DNA of 64,000 nucleotides, taken from Eretmocerus hayati. Lineage: Eukaryota; Arthropoda; Insecta; Hymenoptera; Aphelinidae. Of the stretch, positions 13,079 through 30,116 are shown one piece after another; position 1 is the stretch's first letter, and each line of letters begins with the position of its first letter. Where the stretch lies: NCBI GenBank assembly GCA_029851415.1, contig CM056742.1:17373380-17437379 (forward strand), given 5' to 3'. The translations under genes and the position numbers were made by a program. Below the pieces are notes generated by a model, which was given only the letters and a program-made list of their open reading frames with translations, was not told the origin of the DNA and made no database searches.

Positions 13079-14223
13079 TTAAACAGCAGCATTAATAAGA
13101 TCTGTGTACTTCTTAATCTTGCTGGAAACACTCATATCTACATACTTATCACCAATTGAAACAATCATACCACCAATGATGGTTGGATCAACTTTGGCTG
13201 TAAGCTGAATATTTTGACCTTGTTTCACCAAGCTCTTCAGAGCAGCCTCCAATTTAGATTTACTGTCTGCATCAAGAGGCTTAGCAGTAATAACTTCACA
13301 CACGACTTCTCCTCTGCTGGCTGCCATGATGAGTTTGAAGGTGTTGATGATTTGATTGACCTTGGCAAGTCTTCCATTTTCAGCGAGAAGGCTCAACAAA
13401 TTAGCAGTGGCAGGGTTGAAACTAGATCCAATCTGTTTAAAAGCCTCTGCCTTGACTTTACGTTTGATGGATGGATCCTTAATAATTTCAGCAAGCTTTT
13501 GATCAGTCTTGATCATTCCCTACAATGTAAATGCAATAGTATTTTAATCTGAACTTATTGTACACAGTGGCCCACCATCAAAAGACTCTTGAACTCACTT
13601 GAAATTTGACCAAGTCCTTCTCAACGCTGTCCAGAGCCTTTTGTTTGCTAGCTGCAGAGTACAGAGCTGTTGCATAGCGACCTTCCAATCCAAAAACTTG
13701 GATTGGGGGCTGTAAAAAAATATCAACATCAGATTGATTTCACGTCTCTTGTATCACATGATTATTTGTGATCCTTACCTTAACCATCTGCTGAGAAACT
13801 GGTGAGGATGAGAACGACCTCACCTGAAAGGGAGAAATGAAAAGTTAGAATGGAAAAAAAGACCAACAATCTATGGTCAAGAAATAACAACAAAACTTAT
13901 GTAAGTTTGAAATTAATAAAAAAAAAATTAGAAGGAAGTCGCTGGTTAAACTCAAATATACATGACAAGTAAAAACAGAAGAAGATCCAAACACTCAAGT
14001 CACTTGACCTTCACAAAAACAAAAACTACAATTGGCAATCTAATTGTTGATTTGACAGCAACACCTGAGTACAAGGTTAGGTCGAGAGAGAGAGTCTAAA
14101 TCCATACAAAAGGTAGAAAAAAATGTCAAGAAATCCTCCAGATAAATAAGTAGGTATAGAATCAAGAACTGCGTGAAAAATAGCAAAAAAACTTACGGCG
14201 ATGTTGATCCTGCTCGCAGCCAT
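13079..14223 (-). CDS. ATPsynO: ATP synthase subunit O, mitochondrial (OSCP)
   Basis: Oligomycin-sensitivity-conferring protein: peripheral-stalk subunit joining F1 to the stator in the mitochondrial inner membrane. Exons: 14223-14197, 13823-13779, 13709-13599, 13519-13079, giving 207 residues, close to insect orthologues. The N-terminus (MAASRINIA, then VRSFSSS) looks like a mitochondrial presequence and is split over two tiny exons. Mature-protein landmarks are [26 protein letters not shown], and the C-terminal block [20 protein letters not shown] found in the OSCP/delta family. The start is the only ATG that leads the presequence. No defects seen. It diverges from WDR24, with about 450 bases between the start codons. 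Confidence 0.96.
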
Positions 14224-14666
14224 TTCGAATAAACAATCCCGATTGATTATCGGGAAAAGCTGCACCTCACAAGATCACTACCACCAACGATTGCATAACG
14301 GGAGCACATATACACGCTACACGGGGCAAATCGCGGAAATGACGATTTTCGAATGCGCGCGCGCCGTTTATTATCCAGCTTCAGCGTCGTCTGCATTTTG
14401 TTGTGTTGCGTTCTCCAGTTCTCCGATCTGTCAGCACGTTTTTTCAAGTAAAAACATTAAAATTTCGCCGATCTCGGCTTGCCAAGAATTTAAAATGATT
14501 ACCAGGAGGTGGTGCCTCTATTTAGGCACCGGTAGGCGGAAAAATATTCGCTTGCCTCGGAAAAAGAAACTTTAAAGTGGTGCCAAAGTCGTCTGTGTCC
14601 GCATAACCTGGCTCACCCTTATTAATGTGTTAATTATTGTTAGAAAGTGATTTTTAAGCCGGTGTG

Positions 14667-14678
14667 ATGCTGTCATGA
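14667..14678 (+). other. Minimal uORF overlapping the WDR24 start
   Basis: ATG CTG TCA TGA: a three-codon upstream frame whose stop overlaps the WDR24 start as ATGA (main ATG 14675-14677). The arrangement suits termination-reinitiation control, but this is inference from position only. Confidence 0.35.
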
Positions 14679-17600
14679 CGTCTAAGACATCGTTCATCAC
14701 TCAAGAGGGTCCAGCCAATGCGCTGGCCCTCAATAAGGATAACTCGCAGGTGGTCATTGCTGGTCGAAATGGTGAGCAATTCTTCACTTTTCTACTGTAT
14801 TATTTGATCTGAATAGTAACAATATTTATCAATGATTTTCAGTTTTCAAGATATTTAACTTGATGGAGGATAAGTTTGAGGAGTGTTGCAATTTACGAGT
14901 AGGGAAGAATCTGAATCTCAATTTTTCGTGCAATGATGTTGCTTGGAATCTTATTGAAGGTAAGATAGTCAGTTTTCAATAGCTTGAGCATATATAAACT
15001 TGTTGATTTGATGATTTCAGAGAACTATTTAGCAACTGCTGCCACAAATGGAGCAGTTGTCTTGTGGAATCTTGGTAGATCCTCTAGATCCAAACAAGAG
15101 CATGTGTTTGTAGATCACAAACGTACTGTAAATAAAGTCAGTTTTCATATGTCAGAGCCTACATGGCTAATATCAGGCTCTCAAGATGGTACCATGAAAT
15201 GTTTCGACATTAGAAGTAAAGAAGCCAGACTAACTTTCTACAGGTATCACTTACTTTTTTAATAAATATTAATATCATCTGAAATTGAGACTCATTAACA
15301 CTCTTCAATCTCTACAGTAACACAGAATCAGTTCGTGATGTACAGTTTTCACCTCATCAATCTCATACTTTTGCTGCTGTTTCTGAGAATGGACATGTAC
15401 AGCTATGGGATGTGCGTAAACCAGATAGGCATTTTCAACATTTCACTGCCCACAGTGGGCCAATATTTGCTTGCGACTGGCATCCAGAAACTACATGGCT
15501 TGCAACAGCTTCGAGAGATAAGACTATTAAAATTTGGGACCTTACTGCTAAACCAAGTTGTGATTACACTATCAATACTATAGCTTCAGTTGGTAGAATT
15601 AAATGGAGACCTCAGAGGAAATATCACATAGCAAGTTGTGCCCTTGTTGTTGATTGTAGCATTAATGTTTGGGATATAAGGAGACCTTATATTCCATTTG
15701 CCAGTTTCAATGAGCACAAAGATGTTCCTACAGGCATTGCTTGGAGAGGAGATCCACAGTCTTTTTTATCAACTAGTAGGGTGAGTAAAGGTCATCAGAA
15801 TATCAGATGCAGATCACTACCTCTTTTGGAATATATTGTGAATATACTAATCATGATTTTACTGATAAATTTTCAGGATTGCACACTGTATCATCACATA
15901 TTTCAAGATGCTTTTAGACCAGCTAGCAAAGCCAACCCCCAGGGTATTGCCTTGAATACAAGGGGAGACATAGCGTATGCTTGTAAGGCACAAGTCAATA
16001 CTCCAACTGGTGTTGAACAAATTACAAGTAGAATAATGAGGTATCAGCCAATCTAAATTTAATCTTAATTGGATTCACTTTTGGAAAAATGGTTACTTTT
16101 TCATCAATTCTTCCCAGGAAAGCTCCAATTAGTAATGACACATTTTGTCAAGCTACAAGTTGGATGCACAGATTCACTGTAGCCGGCTCAAATAATAATC
16201 AAGAGCCGAGATGGTTTAAGATATGCGCGGAAAACTATTTGTTGAATGGAAGACTGAACGATATTTGTGATCATAATTCGAACGTCGCGAACAAAGCTGG
16301 CAGAAGTGACGTAAGTCGACTTACAATCCATCTTGTGATAATGATCGCAATGCTCAAGTAGATTTTAGATAAATAGTTATTCAACAGGTCAGCACAATAT
16401 GGAGTATAATTAAGACTTGTTTCGAGAATCCTCTGGGAAATGTAATCAACGGACCAAAACGTCCTGTCTCTGAGCAAGAAGTGAATCTTCTAAATTTACC
16501 TCTAATCAATGCCAATAACGAACAACCAGCTCCAGGTACAGAAATTTGACCTCTCATCAAATCCCTCTCTGTTTTTCCATTCAAAGTGACCATAATTCTT
16601 ATTTTCAGTACCTTCAATACCAATGCCATCAAATCCAGCCGCAGACAATGACACCAAATCTCAACAGGGCGAGTCAATCACAGGCGGAGGCGGTATGGTC
16701 AGCGGTGGTGACGATGAAACCGAAACCGATGAACCTGCAGATTTAATGCCTCTATTTTCCATGAGACGTTTCATAGGTGGCCCACATCACCGTCAAGCCA
16801 AAGGTGATTTCTCTTTTGGGGAAGGTGAACTTGAGCCTATGACTATCGAGTATGGTTTCCTTGCTAGCGGTGATAACGAGATGAGCGAGTGGGCTTTACC
16901 TAAAGAAGCATTTCCTTTACGTCATGAGATACAGAATCGGTCACCACCACCAGAACAGCATCACCATCATCATCACCATCATAATCATCACAATCATCAC
17001 AATCATCATCGTCGTTCGCCTATTGATTTCATGGACGAGGCTTTGCCTGCACCACCAAGTCAACATCAACAGCGTGAAGAAGAACAACAGCAGCCTCTTC
17101 AATTGGTAGTCTCTAGTCTACCAAAACCTAGTTTTTGGGATCCTACAGCTTTAATTGAGGAAGCTTTAAGACATCATGCAAATATTAAGGATGTGCAAAC
17201 GGCTGCGAGTGTGTTACTTGCATTGGGTGAAAGAAGAAAGCATTTGAGCATCGAACTTGCTCTACAGGAACATTGGCTACATGAGTATTTGGATATGCTT
17301 GGCAGGTTCAAACTGTGGGAAGTTGCCACAAGGGTAAGTCTCTTTTCCAACTTTTCGACTATACGTATAGTATTGATGTCGTCGTAGAGGGAGGGGTGAC
17401 AAGTTTATTGGAAAGGGCTTTGAATTGGGACGTAGTGAGATCCATTTTCGAAATACGCTTTGGACATTTTTGTGCTTCGATTACGAGCGTCGACGTTACA
17501 AAATCGGTGTATTTGACGTTGAAAGAAATGCGCCATCTATAATCGCGTCAATAATTACTTTTCAGCTCGAAATATTTGTTGCAATTTTTACGGCAATAAG

Positions 17601-19722
17601 AAGATTGACTCTGAGTCAACTAGCCATTTTTTACCTTATATCCGTTTTGAACTTAGAGAACAAATCGTCAAAGGCAAAAACTCGAAAAAAATCGGTCTTA
17701 TCAACGCCTTACCAAGGATTATGGCGCGCATTACTTGCAGGACTCCCGTATGGAATCCTTCTGTAATGGTATAAAAGAAATAATGCAATTACAGACGTTC
17801 TAATTTGAGCTGCACATCGGCATCCTGAGTCACGTCGTATTTCACTTTCTTATCGTGAAATCTGCTTCCAATTTCTTCGAAATAAATAAACGAATGAAAG
17901 ATATTTAGCGGCAACAGCACTTTTAACATCAGCAGAGTAAAGAACGGTATACAGCATTTTTCCATATCTTTGTCGGGATCCCATTACAGTGCAAATGATT
18001 TGTGGAATCTGCTAGCTTTTTATTGTAATACATCTATCTTCCTGTCGGCACATACTTGCTCAATAAGTATATTTTTTTCTACAGTAAATCTTGTGACCGT
18101 GGCAGAGTTCGAGTTTTGAAGATATTCTGAAATAATTTTATAAGGATTGGGAGAGACGATCTCGAGGCTCTAATCGAAACCTTTCTACAGTTACATTGTC
18201 CATTTCATTTCCAATTTTATACCCGTGATTTGTATTTTTTCTGATAATAGCTCTGATCTCAGTACTTCTCACATAGATAGCCAAATCGGTACGTGTCTTC
18301 AAACTGATTAGAAGACTGATTCGTAAAATGTTGTCACCCGCACTCTTTAATTAATTTTCAAATTCGTAATATTTCATCACTTTCTAGTATTCAATCTCAT
18401 CATCGTTTCTCAGCTTCATCAAAATTGATTACTGAAAACACCTGCAGTGGTAGACCAAACAATTCCATCATGTACTGAATTGTTACAATGATAGCTTGCA
18501 TGCCAGAGTTGTCGATTTGACGCTAATCACGTGCATCTGAACTGTTTTCATTCCGGTGGAAATGAATGTCTTGGAAAACCAGATAACAAAGAATTTTGTA
18601 GAGAATTTGATCCGTTCATCTTCTTGTACAAAATGGCAGAGAGACTCGTCAAAACCTTTTATCTCGTCCCTGTGATAATGAATAGAAAAATCGAAATATT
18701 TCCTTATTCATTTCTGTACCTAGTTGAATGTCCGAAATTCGTCATCCCTCAATAAGTTGCTTGGCAAAACAAATATCAGTTTTTGTCTGAATTACTTCTT
18801 CTTTCCCCTAGATTTTGACTGAAACTTTTAATTATTGACGTGAAAGACTGAATGTAAAATTTTTTAATCATTATGTCCTATATAGATGAATAATCGACAT
18901 GCGCCTTGTAAGTGCTCTTCATTTACCAAGTGACAAGCCAAGTATGTGTATTATCGCTTATGTATAGTATCTAAAAAAAATTTCTTCTTTGGAATTGTGA
19001 GAATCACATTCCGTTGACCTAGTATAAAAGCAGGCTCGTTTGCTAATCCAAGCGCATTCGTCGTGGGACTACTCGTTAATAATGAGTCATTTGATGACTC
19101 ATCGTTATGATTAAAAGCAGTGATTGTGCGCTATATCAGATCGTCACTTCTTATCGCATAATATTTATTATATTAGCAGTCATTCCTTATTTGTCATTCC
19201 AAAAAAGCTCTGAAGCATCCTCAAATAATCAATGAGCTAAAATAAAAGTCCGAAATAATTACATTGAAAATTCTATACACACCCGCTATAAATTATACTA
19301 AAATTCTTTCATTTTCATTTTTTAATATCATTATACAGATCATTCAACTAGCTTGGATCCCATCGGTCTCACAGCTAAATCAACAATCCACGACAATACA
19401 TGCATGCTGCACATCGTGCACTAAACCACTTCAAAGATCAGCTTGGCTTTGCGATAGATGCCATTCGTCAAAACACGCTCTCTGCTCGGTCTGTCATCAG
19501 GTAAGTAAAGCATCACATCAGAGCTAAAAAAATTATCGACAATTGAATCAAGCTATGCATTAATTGACCAATTCATCATTGCCCATTGAAAAGGTTGTAC
19601 GAGGAATTTATGCTTGGTGCCAGGGCTGCGCTCACGGCGGGCATGTAAATCATATGAGAGAGTGGTTTAATAGCAACAAACAATGCCCAACTGGCTGCGG
19701 GCATCTCTGTGAATATGTATGA
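14675..19722 (+). CDS. Wdr24: GATOR2 complex protein WDR24
   Basis: Core GATOR2 subunit that relieves GATOR1 inhibition of Rag GTPases, so promoting TORC1 at the lysosome. Exons: 14675-14771, 14843-14959, 15021-15243, 15318-15780, 15877-16040, 16118-16310, 16388-16535, 16609-17333, 19339-19500, 19594-19722; all phases agree, about 806 residues. An N-terminal beta-propeller (about 15-330) has WD repeats such as TVNKVSF...FDIRSKE and [15 protein letters not shown]. The conserved block [13 protein letters not shown] follows at about 560-575, with a histidine-rich tract at about 586-602. The C-terminal zinc ring (about 711-806) holds CTSC, CDRCH, CSVCH, CQGC, HGGH and CPTGCGHLC. The last large intron (17334-19338) has no coding sequence I could support. 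The short upstream ORF is listed separately. Confidence 0.95.
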
Positions 19723-21517
19723 AAAAAATTTTGTCTCTCTAAGGAAGTATACATTTTGTTAATTATTTATGCGCGAAAATGATATCCGTTACAAAGAAAA
19801 ATATCGAGTCAATCATTATAATATTACATTGTAAAATTTATATGGATAGAGTTTGCAACTATAGATGTATGGGAAAAATTTTGTACTTTGTTCTTGTTCC
19901 TGATTGTCTAAGTTTTTGTACATAAATGTTGCGAGGATGATAAAAAGATATAAATATTTTTGTGCAGTGAATTATGAGATCAGATGTATAGTTTTGTATA
20001 ATATCATTTATTTCATATAATATCGCATAGGGCAGTTTATAGTTAACACCAAGCTAATAAAATAATTCATTCCAAGCATACTTTTAGGATATAAAACAAT
20101 TTCTTACACCCAACTCGAGGTAAATCAAGTTTTTTTTTAAAAAATTCATTTCATCAAATTAACATTTTCATACATTCAATTCTCATATTATCCTAGAATT
20201 ACACAGTGTAGCGGATAAATTAATATTTTTGAACGTTATGACCCAAGTTTATCTTGAAGAAAATTTGAAGTACAAATAATTTACACTGTATTTCAAAAGG
20301 CACAGTCTGCAAGATTATAAAAATACAAAAATCAATCAAGTGGCGAGACCTGTTTTACAGTGATTGGGCTACTAGAACATAGCTCTTTTTCTAAGAGTAC
20401 AAACTTGTATATGCTCTTCAGAAATATACAATTAACGATGATAATGACAATGGTGGTGATTATGACCGCTGATTAGTTCTTTATAAAGTTTTGATTTTGA
20501 ATATAAACAGAAATTTCCAACAGTTACTTGGTGTCATTATCGTTTCTCGGCAGGTTCCATCAGAGTGAAATAACAATTTTCCGTGAAAGCTCCTCTTCAT
20601 TTTTTTCTAAAATCATGTCAAAAATTTTCGGTTTTACGCCCTCACTAAATGAAGATACAGGAACTATCAGTGCCTAAAATATTGGGATAATCTCTGAAAT
20701 ACTAATAATTTGGAGAAAAATTTTACTCGAAGCCTAAACAGCTCTCAAGCATATTCATTATATATGTAGGAACTTGTGAATAAGAAAAAGAACATTCTTG
20801 TCACTCTTGTATCTTCTCCAAAGAATTATGTGGCTTGCAATTTCTCGCACGTTTGTTCACACAATAGATAGATACTGACTTTCAAATAAGGGAAGTTTGT
20901 TTGTGAAATTGTCATTTTTATATTGACTTATTTGAGGAATAAAATTTTTACCAATAGAAAGGAAGTATTTTACAAATAACAAGATGATATCAAGATAAAA
21001 TACAACACAAATAAATAGAGTATATCTGTAAGGCTATAGTATAAATAAGAGCGGGTATTCACCGATTTACGAGAGAAAACGGTATCGTTTACGATATCTG
21101 CTTCTCTTTAAGGTACACGTTGTTGAACTAGAAATGATTTTGATTCATCTGCAAGATGAAATTTTCTCGAGCTGAAGGCATAAAATACCTTACGGGTCAA
21201 AGACAACTAATTGGTCATGATACTAGAGAAAGAGAGCGCCAAAAATTGTATATGAAAAATGATGTTCGCACTGTGAGAGAAAGAAACTTCGGTTAGCTAA
21301 CGATTTTCGAGTTTAATTACAATACTTTGCATATTACACAAATAGATGAAGAACGATGAGGATTGTAAATAATAATGATTCCAGCGATAGATCAGTGAAA
21401 AAGAGTTCCCGCCGACGGAGATGAATTTTGAGTGTCGAGTTAAATTGTGATCTCGATACGTGAGATAGTATTGTGCATTCTCTCGCGACTCTTCGATAGT
21501 TAGCTCAACTTATTTTG
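19723..21517. other. No gene seen between WDR24 and RalA
   Basis: AT-rich sequence between convergent genes. It should contain the WDR24 3' UTR (an AATAAA lies near 20055) and the 3' UTR of the distal RalA isoform on the minus strand. No coding frames of interest. Confidence 0.45.
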
Positions 21518-25502
<3,985 letters not shown>

Positions 25503-26676
25503 ATCCCTACTGAAAGAGGCCGAGTCGGTGACCGAGACGGTTGACCGAGTCGGTGTACGGAGTCGGTGACTGTTTCGGTTTACCGACTCGGTCACTTCGC
25601 ATGGAATGGTCCCAAATGCCACGAAACGAACAATAAATGATAAATTATCGTCAGAGGTTAATAGAAAAATTGAAAAAAAATAGAAAAAAACATGCCCGGC
25701 TATTTTCACAATTTTGACGCGCGTGGGATTCGAACCTACAATCTCTTGCTTACGAGTCCAAGCACATGTGCCCGGGGCCAGCGGGACATGTTACGAGAGA
25801 GAGCTTAGTGAGCGTACTTGGAGTGTGACTCATAGGGAGTACCTAAGATCTGTTCATCATCAGTTTTATCATGAGTTGATCATAAACTCTGGCGCCAGAG
25901 CACTGAGTCAAGCCGTAGCTAGGATGGGACTTGGAATATTTCTAGATCTGGCTGCTTGACCGAGTCGGTTGACCGAGTCGGTCAACCGACTCGGTCAACC
26001 GAATTCAAATTTTCGCGGGAAAGCAACACGCATAAAACTAGGAAAATTCTCAAAATTTGACTGGTTAACCGACTCGGTGTTACTTTTCCCGTGAAAATTT
26101 GGATTCGGTTGACCGAGTCGGTGTACCGTGTCGGTAGTTAACCAGCCAAATCTCGGAAATTCCCAAGTCCTATGCGTGTTGCTTCCCCGTGAAAATTTGA
26201 ATTCGGTTGACCGAGTCGGTCAAGCAGCCAGATCTAGAAATATTCCAAGTCCCATCCTAGCTACGGCTTGACTCAGTGCTCTGGCGCCAGAGTTTATGAT
26301 CAACTCATGATAAAACTGATGATGAACAGATCTTAGGTACTTCCTATGAGTCACACTCCAAGTACGCTCACTAAGCTCTCTCTCGCAACATGTCCCGCTG
26401 GCCCCGGGCACATGTGCTTGGACTCGTAAGCAAGAGATTGCAGGTTCGAATCCCACGCGCGTCAAAATTGTGAAAATAGCCGGGCATGTTTTTTTCTATT
26501 TTTTTTCAATTTTTCTATTAACTTCTGACGATAATTTATCATTTATTGTTCGTTTCGTGGCATTTGGGACCATTCCATGCGAAGTGACCGAGTCGGTAAA
26601 CCGAAACAGTCACCGACTCCGTACACCGACTCGGTCAACCGTCTCGGTCACCGACTCGGCCTCTTTCAGTAGGGAT
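25503..26676. repeat. 1.17-kb foldback element with CCGAGTCGG repeats
   Basis: Two nearly identical arms of about 525 bases in inverted orientation. The outer ends match (ATCCCTACTG left, CAGTAGGGAT right), and TGTCA occurs beside both ends (25496-25500 and 26677-26681), a possible target duplication with a two-base offset at the left. Both the outer and inner ends of the arms carry many copies of a roughly 14-base unit around TTGACCGAGTCGGT, itself near-palindromic. Each arm contains a tRNA-like segment with a perfect B box. No transposase frame is present, so it would be non-autonomous. It sits between the divergent RalA and PEX14 promoters. Confidence 0.85.
26391..26461 (+). other. tRNA-like (B-box) segment in foldback right arm
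   Basis: Contains GGTTCGAATCC, an exact RNA polymerase III B box in a T-arm-like setting, preceded by an anticodon-loop-like CTCGTAA (CGT, threonine type) between CTTG and CAAG. The D arm and acceptor stem do not fold convincingly, so I call it a degenerate tRNA or SINE-derived piece, not a tRNA gene. The mirror copy is at about 25716-25790 on the minus strand. Confidence 0.35.
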
Positions 26677-26681
26677 TGTCA

Positions 26682-27320
26682 CTTTATCTTTTAGGTCACA
26701 CGCATCGATGACTGAAGAATTTCAAAGATCACTTGTTTTGGTTATGAGTAACTCAACAGCTGTGTGATGTGTACGACGCAAAGATGACTAATTTGCTTCG
26801 GAGAAATGACTCTGATAAGAGCCGATCAATAGCCGTATGTCGGTAATGTAGGTATCTGCACATTTTAGTGATTGCACCCGCGGACTTTCGCAATAAAAAA
26901 TACGATACGATATATATAGCCACTTACTTCTATTTGGATTAGACATTTGTTAATGTGTGCGTGATGTGATTCTAATGAGGTGCAGTAGTGCATATATCGC
27001 CGGAGGCAATCATATATCATCATCAGTGCCACATTGTAGCTTTTAGAGAGTGGGTGTCGCGAAAGTCTTCCACCTCGTGTTTTTCGCACCGCATCGTCTG
27101 GGTCGCGGTTGACTTTAGTCATTTGGATAATAACGATTTGCAAATATTTGCAAATTCACACTGTCATTGGAACCGTTGCATAAGCATGCGGCTTTTTTCA
27201 CGTGAGTTTTAGCAGTCGGATTCAGGACCCCCTGATTTTAGTCGACTTGGATCTTTACACAACTCCTAATCATTGTTGCCGAATGAGATCGACGTCGTCG
27301 TAGGTATAGTCGTCTGAATC
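26682..27320. other. Promoter/leader region of PEX14
   Basis: No coding exon seen. It lies just upstream of the PEX14 start and should hold its promoter and 5' UTR. Confidence 0.4.
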
Positions 27321-28391
27321 ATGGACGATTACGGGGCCAATGCTCCGTTGAGAGAAAATCTCGTGAGTAAATTATACTCTCAATTGATACAATCTTGCTT
27401 TGATTATATCTTGTATTTACGTCGTTTGTTTATCGATGAAACACATATACATGAAGAGGGGAGAAGTGCATCGACTCAATACGCTTTTTAAAACACGTTG
27501 TTTTCTTATATATGTACAATGATTGTTGAGATATCACAATGACCATACTTCCTTTTTCGTCAAAGGTGAATACAGCTGTGAAATTCTTGCAAAATCCAAA
27601 GGTCTCCGCTAGTCCAATTACCCAGAAACAGGATTTTCTAAGGCGTAAAGGTCTCTCAGAACAGGAAATCCAAAGAGCTTGTGAACTTGCACTCGTTGGC
27701 ATCAACAAACCTGATTACAGTGTGGTGACGATACCACAAGGCCAGTTTCAAGCACAGTATTCACAATATGCCCTCCAAACCACTCTTTTTTATAAGGTTA
27801 AAGAATTTTTGAACGGTGTTGTCTTAGTCGCAGCTAGCTGCTATTGCGTTTATTGGTTTTATAAGGTGAGTTGTCTAGTATGACTGAGTCCACTTCTAGA
27901 TCTACAGCCTACTAATGGTTCTGGTAATTTTCTTACAGAAAGTTATATACCCACTGTTATTTGGTCGTAAGAAAGATCCGCCCAAGGACCCAGTTGTTGA
28001 ATTGGACAAGAATCTTCAATCTGTGAAAGATTCAATTGATCAAGTGAAAACTGATGTTCAGCAGTTGACTCAAAATCAAATTGATGCATCAGTGCCACAG
28101 TTAGTTCAAGAATTGAAGCAGGATCTGGCTAGTTTGAAATCCCTCTTACTCTCAAGGTTTGTTGATCTTATTAAGGTTTGAGTTCAATTATTAACAGACT
28201 AATTAATGAATGCTTTCTTCAGGAAACAATTTCCAAGTGCACCAGCTTCTATCCCTTCATGGCAGTTAGAAGCATCAAGCCAAGGTCAAGAGAAATCAAA
28301 TGACCGAGAGGATGATGCTGGCAGTGGCAGCAGTACCAATAATTCAGATAGTTCCCTAGAGATGATTCGAGAAGATCCTCCCAAAGAATAA
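27321..28391 (+). CDS. Pex14: Peroxin-14, peroxisomal import docking protein
   Basis: Peroxisomal membrane protein that docks cargo-loaded PEX5 with PEX13. Exons: 27321-27362, 27566-27865, 27939-28156, 28223-28391, giving 242 residues; this is shorter than the human protein (377), the missing part being the acidic C-terminal tail. The conserved N-terminal PEX5-binding domain covers about 15-60 (NTAVKFLQNPKV, FLRRKGLSEQEIQRA). A transmembrane helix follows at about 92-112 (GVVLVAASCYCVYWFY), then the YPLLFGRKK stretch, a coiled coil at about 130-185, and KQFPSAPASIPSWQ, matching the family's conserved post-coil block. The C-terminus is Ser/Asp/Glu-rich. The start codon opens a 14-residue first exon that joins in phase 0. 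Confidence 0.93.
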
Positions 28392-30116
28392 GTTACATGT
28401 GATGTTTGAATGCAGGCTGTCTCATTTTCAATCGGCATTTACATTATTTGATCATCATATTGACAGAAACGTTATTGTAAGATAAGATATGGTTCAGGAG
28501 TGATTTGTTTTCTAATTTTGGAATATTTTATATTTGTGCATTTGGGATATGTTAAACTGTGTGAATGTGTGTAAAATATATAGGATCAATAAGTCGCGGT
28601 CGATTTTTTAACTCCTCTTTAGGAACTAGTGTATTCTGGTGGTATGCACTAAATGTATATCCATGTGTGATGTTCTTTTGATTACAGAGGATAGTTGAGA
28701 TAAAAATGATTGAGTAAATTGAAGTCTATTTATTCTTGAATAACCCAACAGTAAACAAGAAGGGATACACGATTTTGCACAATTTTGTAGGTATCATCTC
28801 GGAAGTATAAACATTTCATAGCCATGATCAAAGTTGATTTTACTTGAATGAATACCATATCAAAATATTTTCAACCATCCATACAAAAATTGCACTCAGA
28901 TATTATCCTTGTATTAAGCTTTTTTCAATGAAAATTTGATACCAAAATTGAAATGATTACCGAAAGTAAATGAAAATTGTCAATTCAACGTTTATCTGCT
29001 CATCAAGAAATTTTAATTATCTAATATTGAATTATTCAATGCTATCTAATCATTGTATGAAGATGAACTAATACCGCTTTTATACAAATCACATACATGC
29101 TGCATTTCTTGCAAGAGGAAAATTTGAATCAAATTCCAATTTCGGATTCGTAAGTTGCTTGCAAGTTGGCGCGTTACATCATGCGCATATGTAAGTATAA
29201 TCACATACATACTTCTTGACTCTTATCACAACGATTTCAGCCACTCATTAAACTCAGTCCATTATGACTGAGGTGACCACTCAAATTCACTCTATGCTAC
29301 ATTTTACATTCCGGTATTTACACACCTTACATTAATTACTATTATAACATTAAGAGTATCATACTACACGTGTATTCAACACACAGATGAGGTGTTTTCA
29401 GAGTATGACAGAATTAACACGATTTTGTATGCAAAATTACTCATAATGGATGATTTCCCTAGATAAGACTCATCACTTGTATCATTCCTAGTTAATGTTG
29501 TGATCAATATGGCTGCCTCACTGATACAGCAAGTGACAGCAACTTATTCAATTTAGCCATCCTAGATCATCAAGGAATATACAAACACATACATGCATTG
29601 TACATAGATATTGCAATGACTCTCTTCCTCCCTCTCTTATGTGCTTTCTAGCTCCAGTCAAATCAAAGTGAACGAGATCGAAATCAGAGTCTAAGCATTC
29701 ATAAAAGTATACATTTGGCAAGTAATGACAAAAGGAAAAAACAAGGAACTCTTTACATTTTCTCTTTCAAAACCTAACTCTGATCTTTGGTTGATGCGTG
29801 ATTAGAAGAGCTTATATTCCATATATTTTGACTCTTCGTAGCAACAAAAGGAGAAGATTAAAGAGATAGAGAAAGAGATTAGAAATTGTCTAGGATGTTT
29901 TGTGCTGTGGCGCCGATTTCGGTCAAGAGGATCCTATATTAGCTGATGCCTGTATCATGTATATAAATGGATATGGACTGATGATGATTAAATATAATCA
30001 TTGCAGTTCACTTGATTGATTGATAAATTAGAATGATTTTATGAACCGTGCCGCTGTTGCTGAGGTTGTATGAACGCATCATTTTCTCATTGTTAGAAAG
30101 GTACATTAGGATTATG
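28392..30116. other. No gene seen between PEX14 and CTDNEP1
   Basis: Convergent 3' UTRs and AT-rich spacer. No coding exon, RNA gene or clear mobile element recognised. Confidence 0.45.

Noticed and set aside
17425..17766. 113-codon frame in the large WDR24 intron
   Set aside because: No family resemblance, not splice-supported, and the flanking exons join in phase 0 without it.
26391..26461. Functional tRNA-Thr gene in the foldback arm
   Set aside because: B box and anticodon-like loop are good, but acceptor stem and D arm do not pair; treated as a degenerate tRNA-derived segment.
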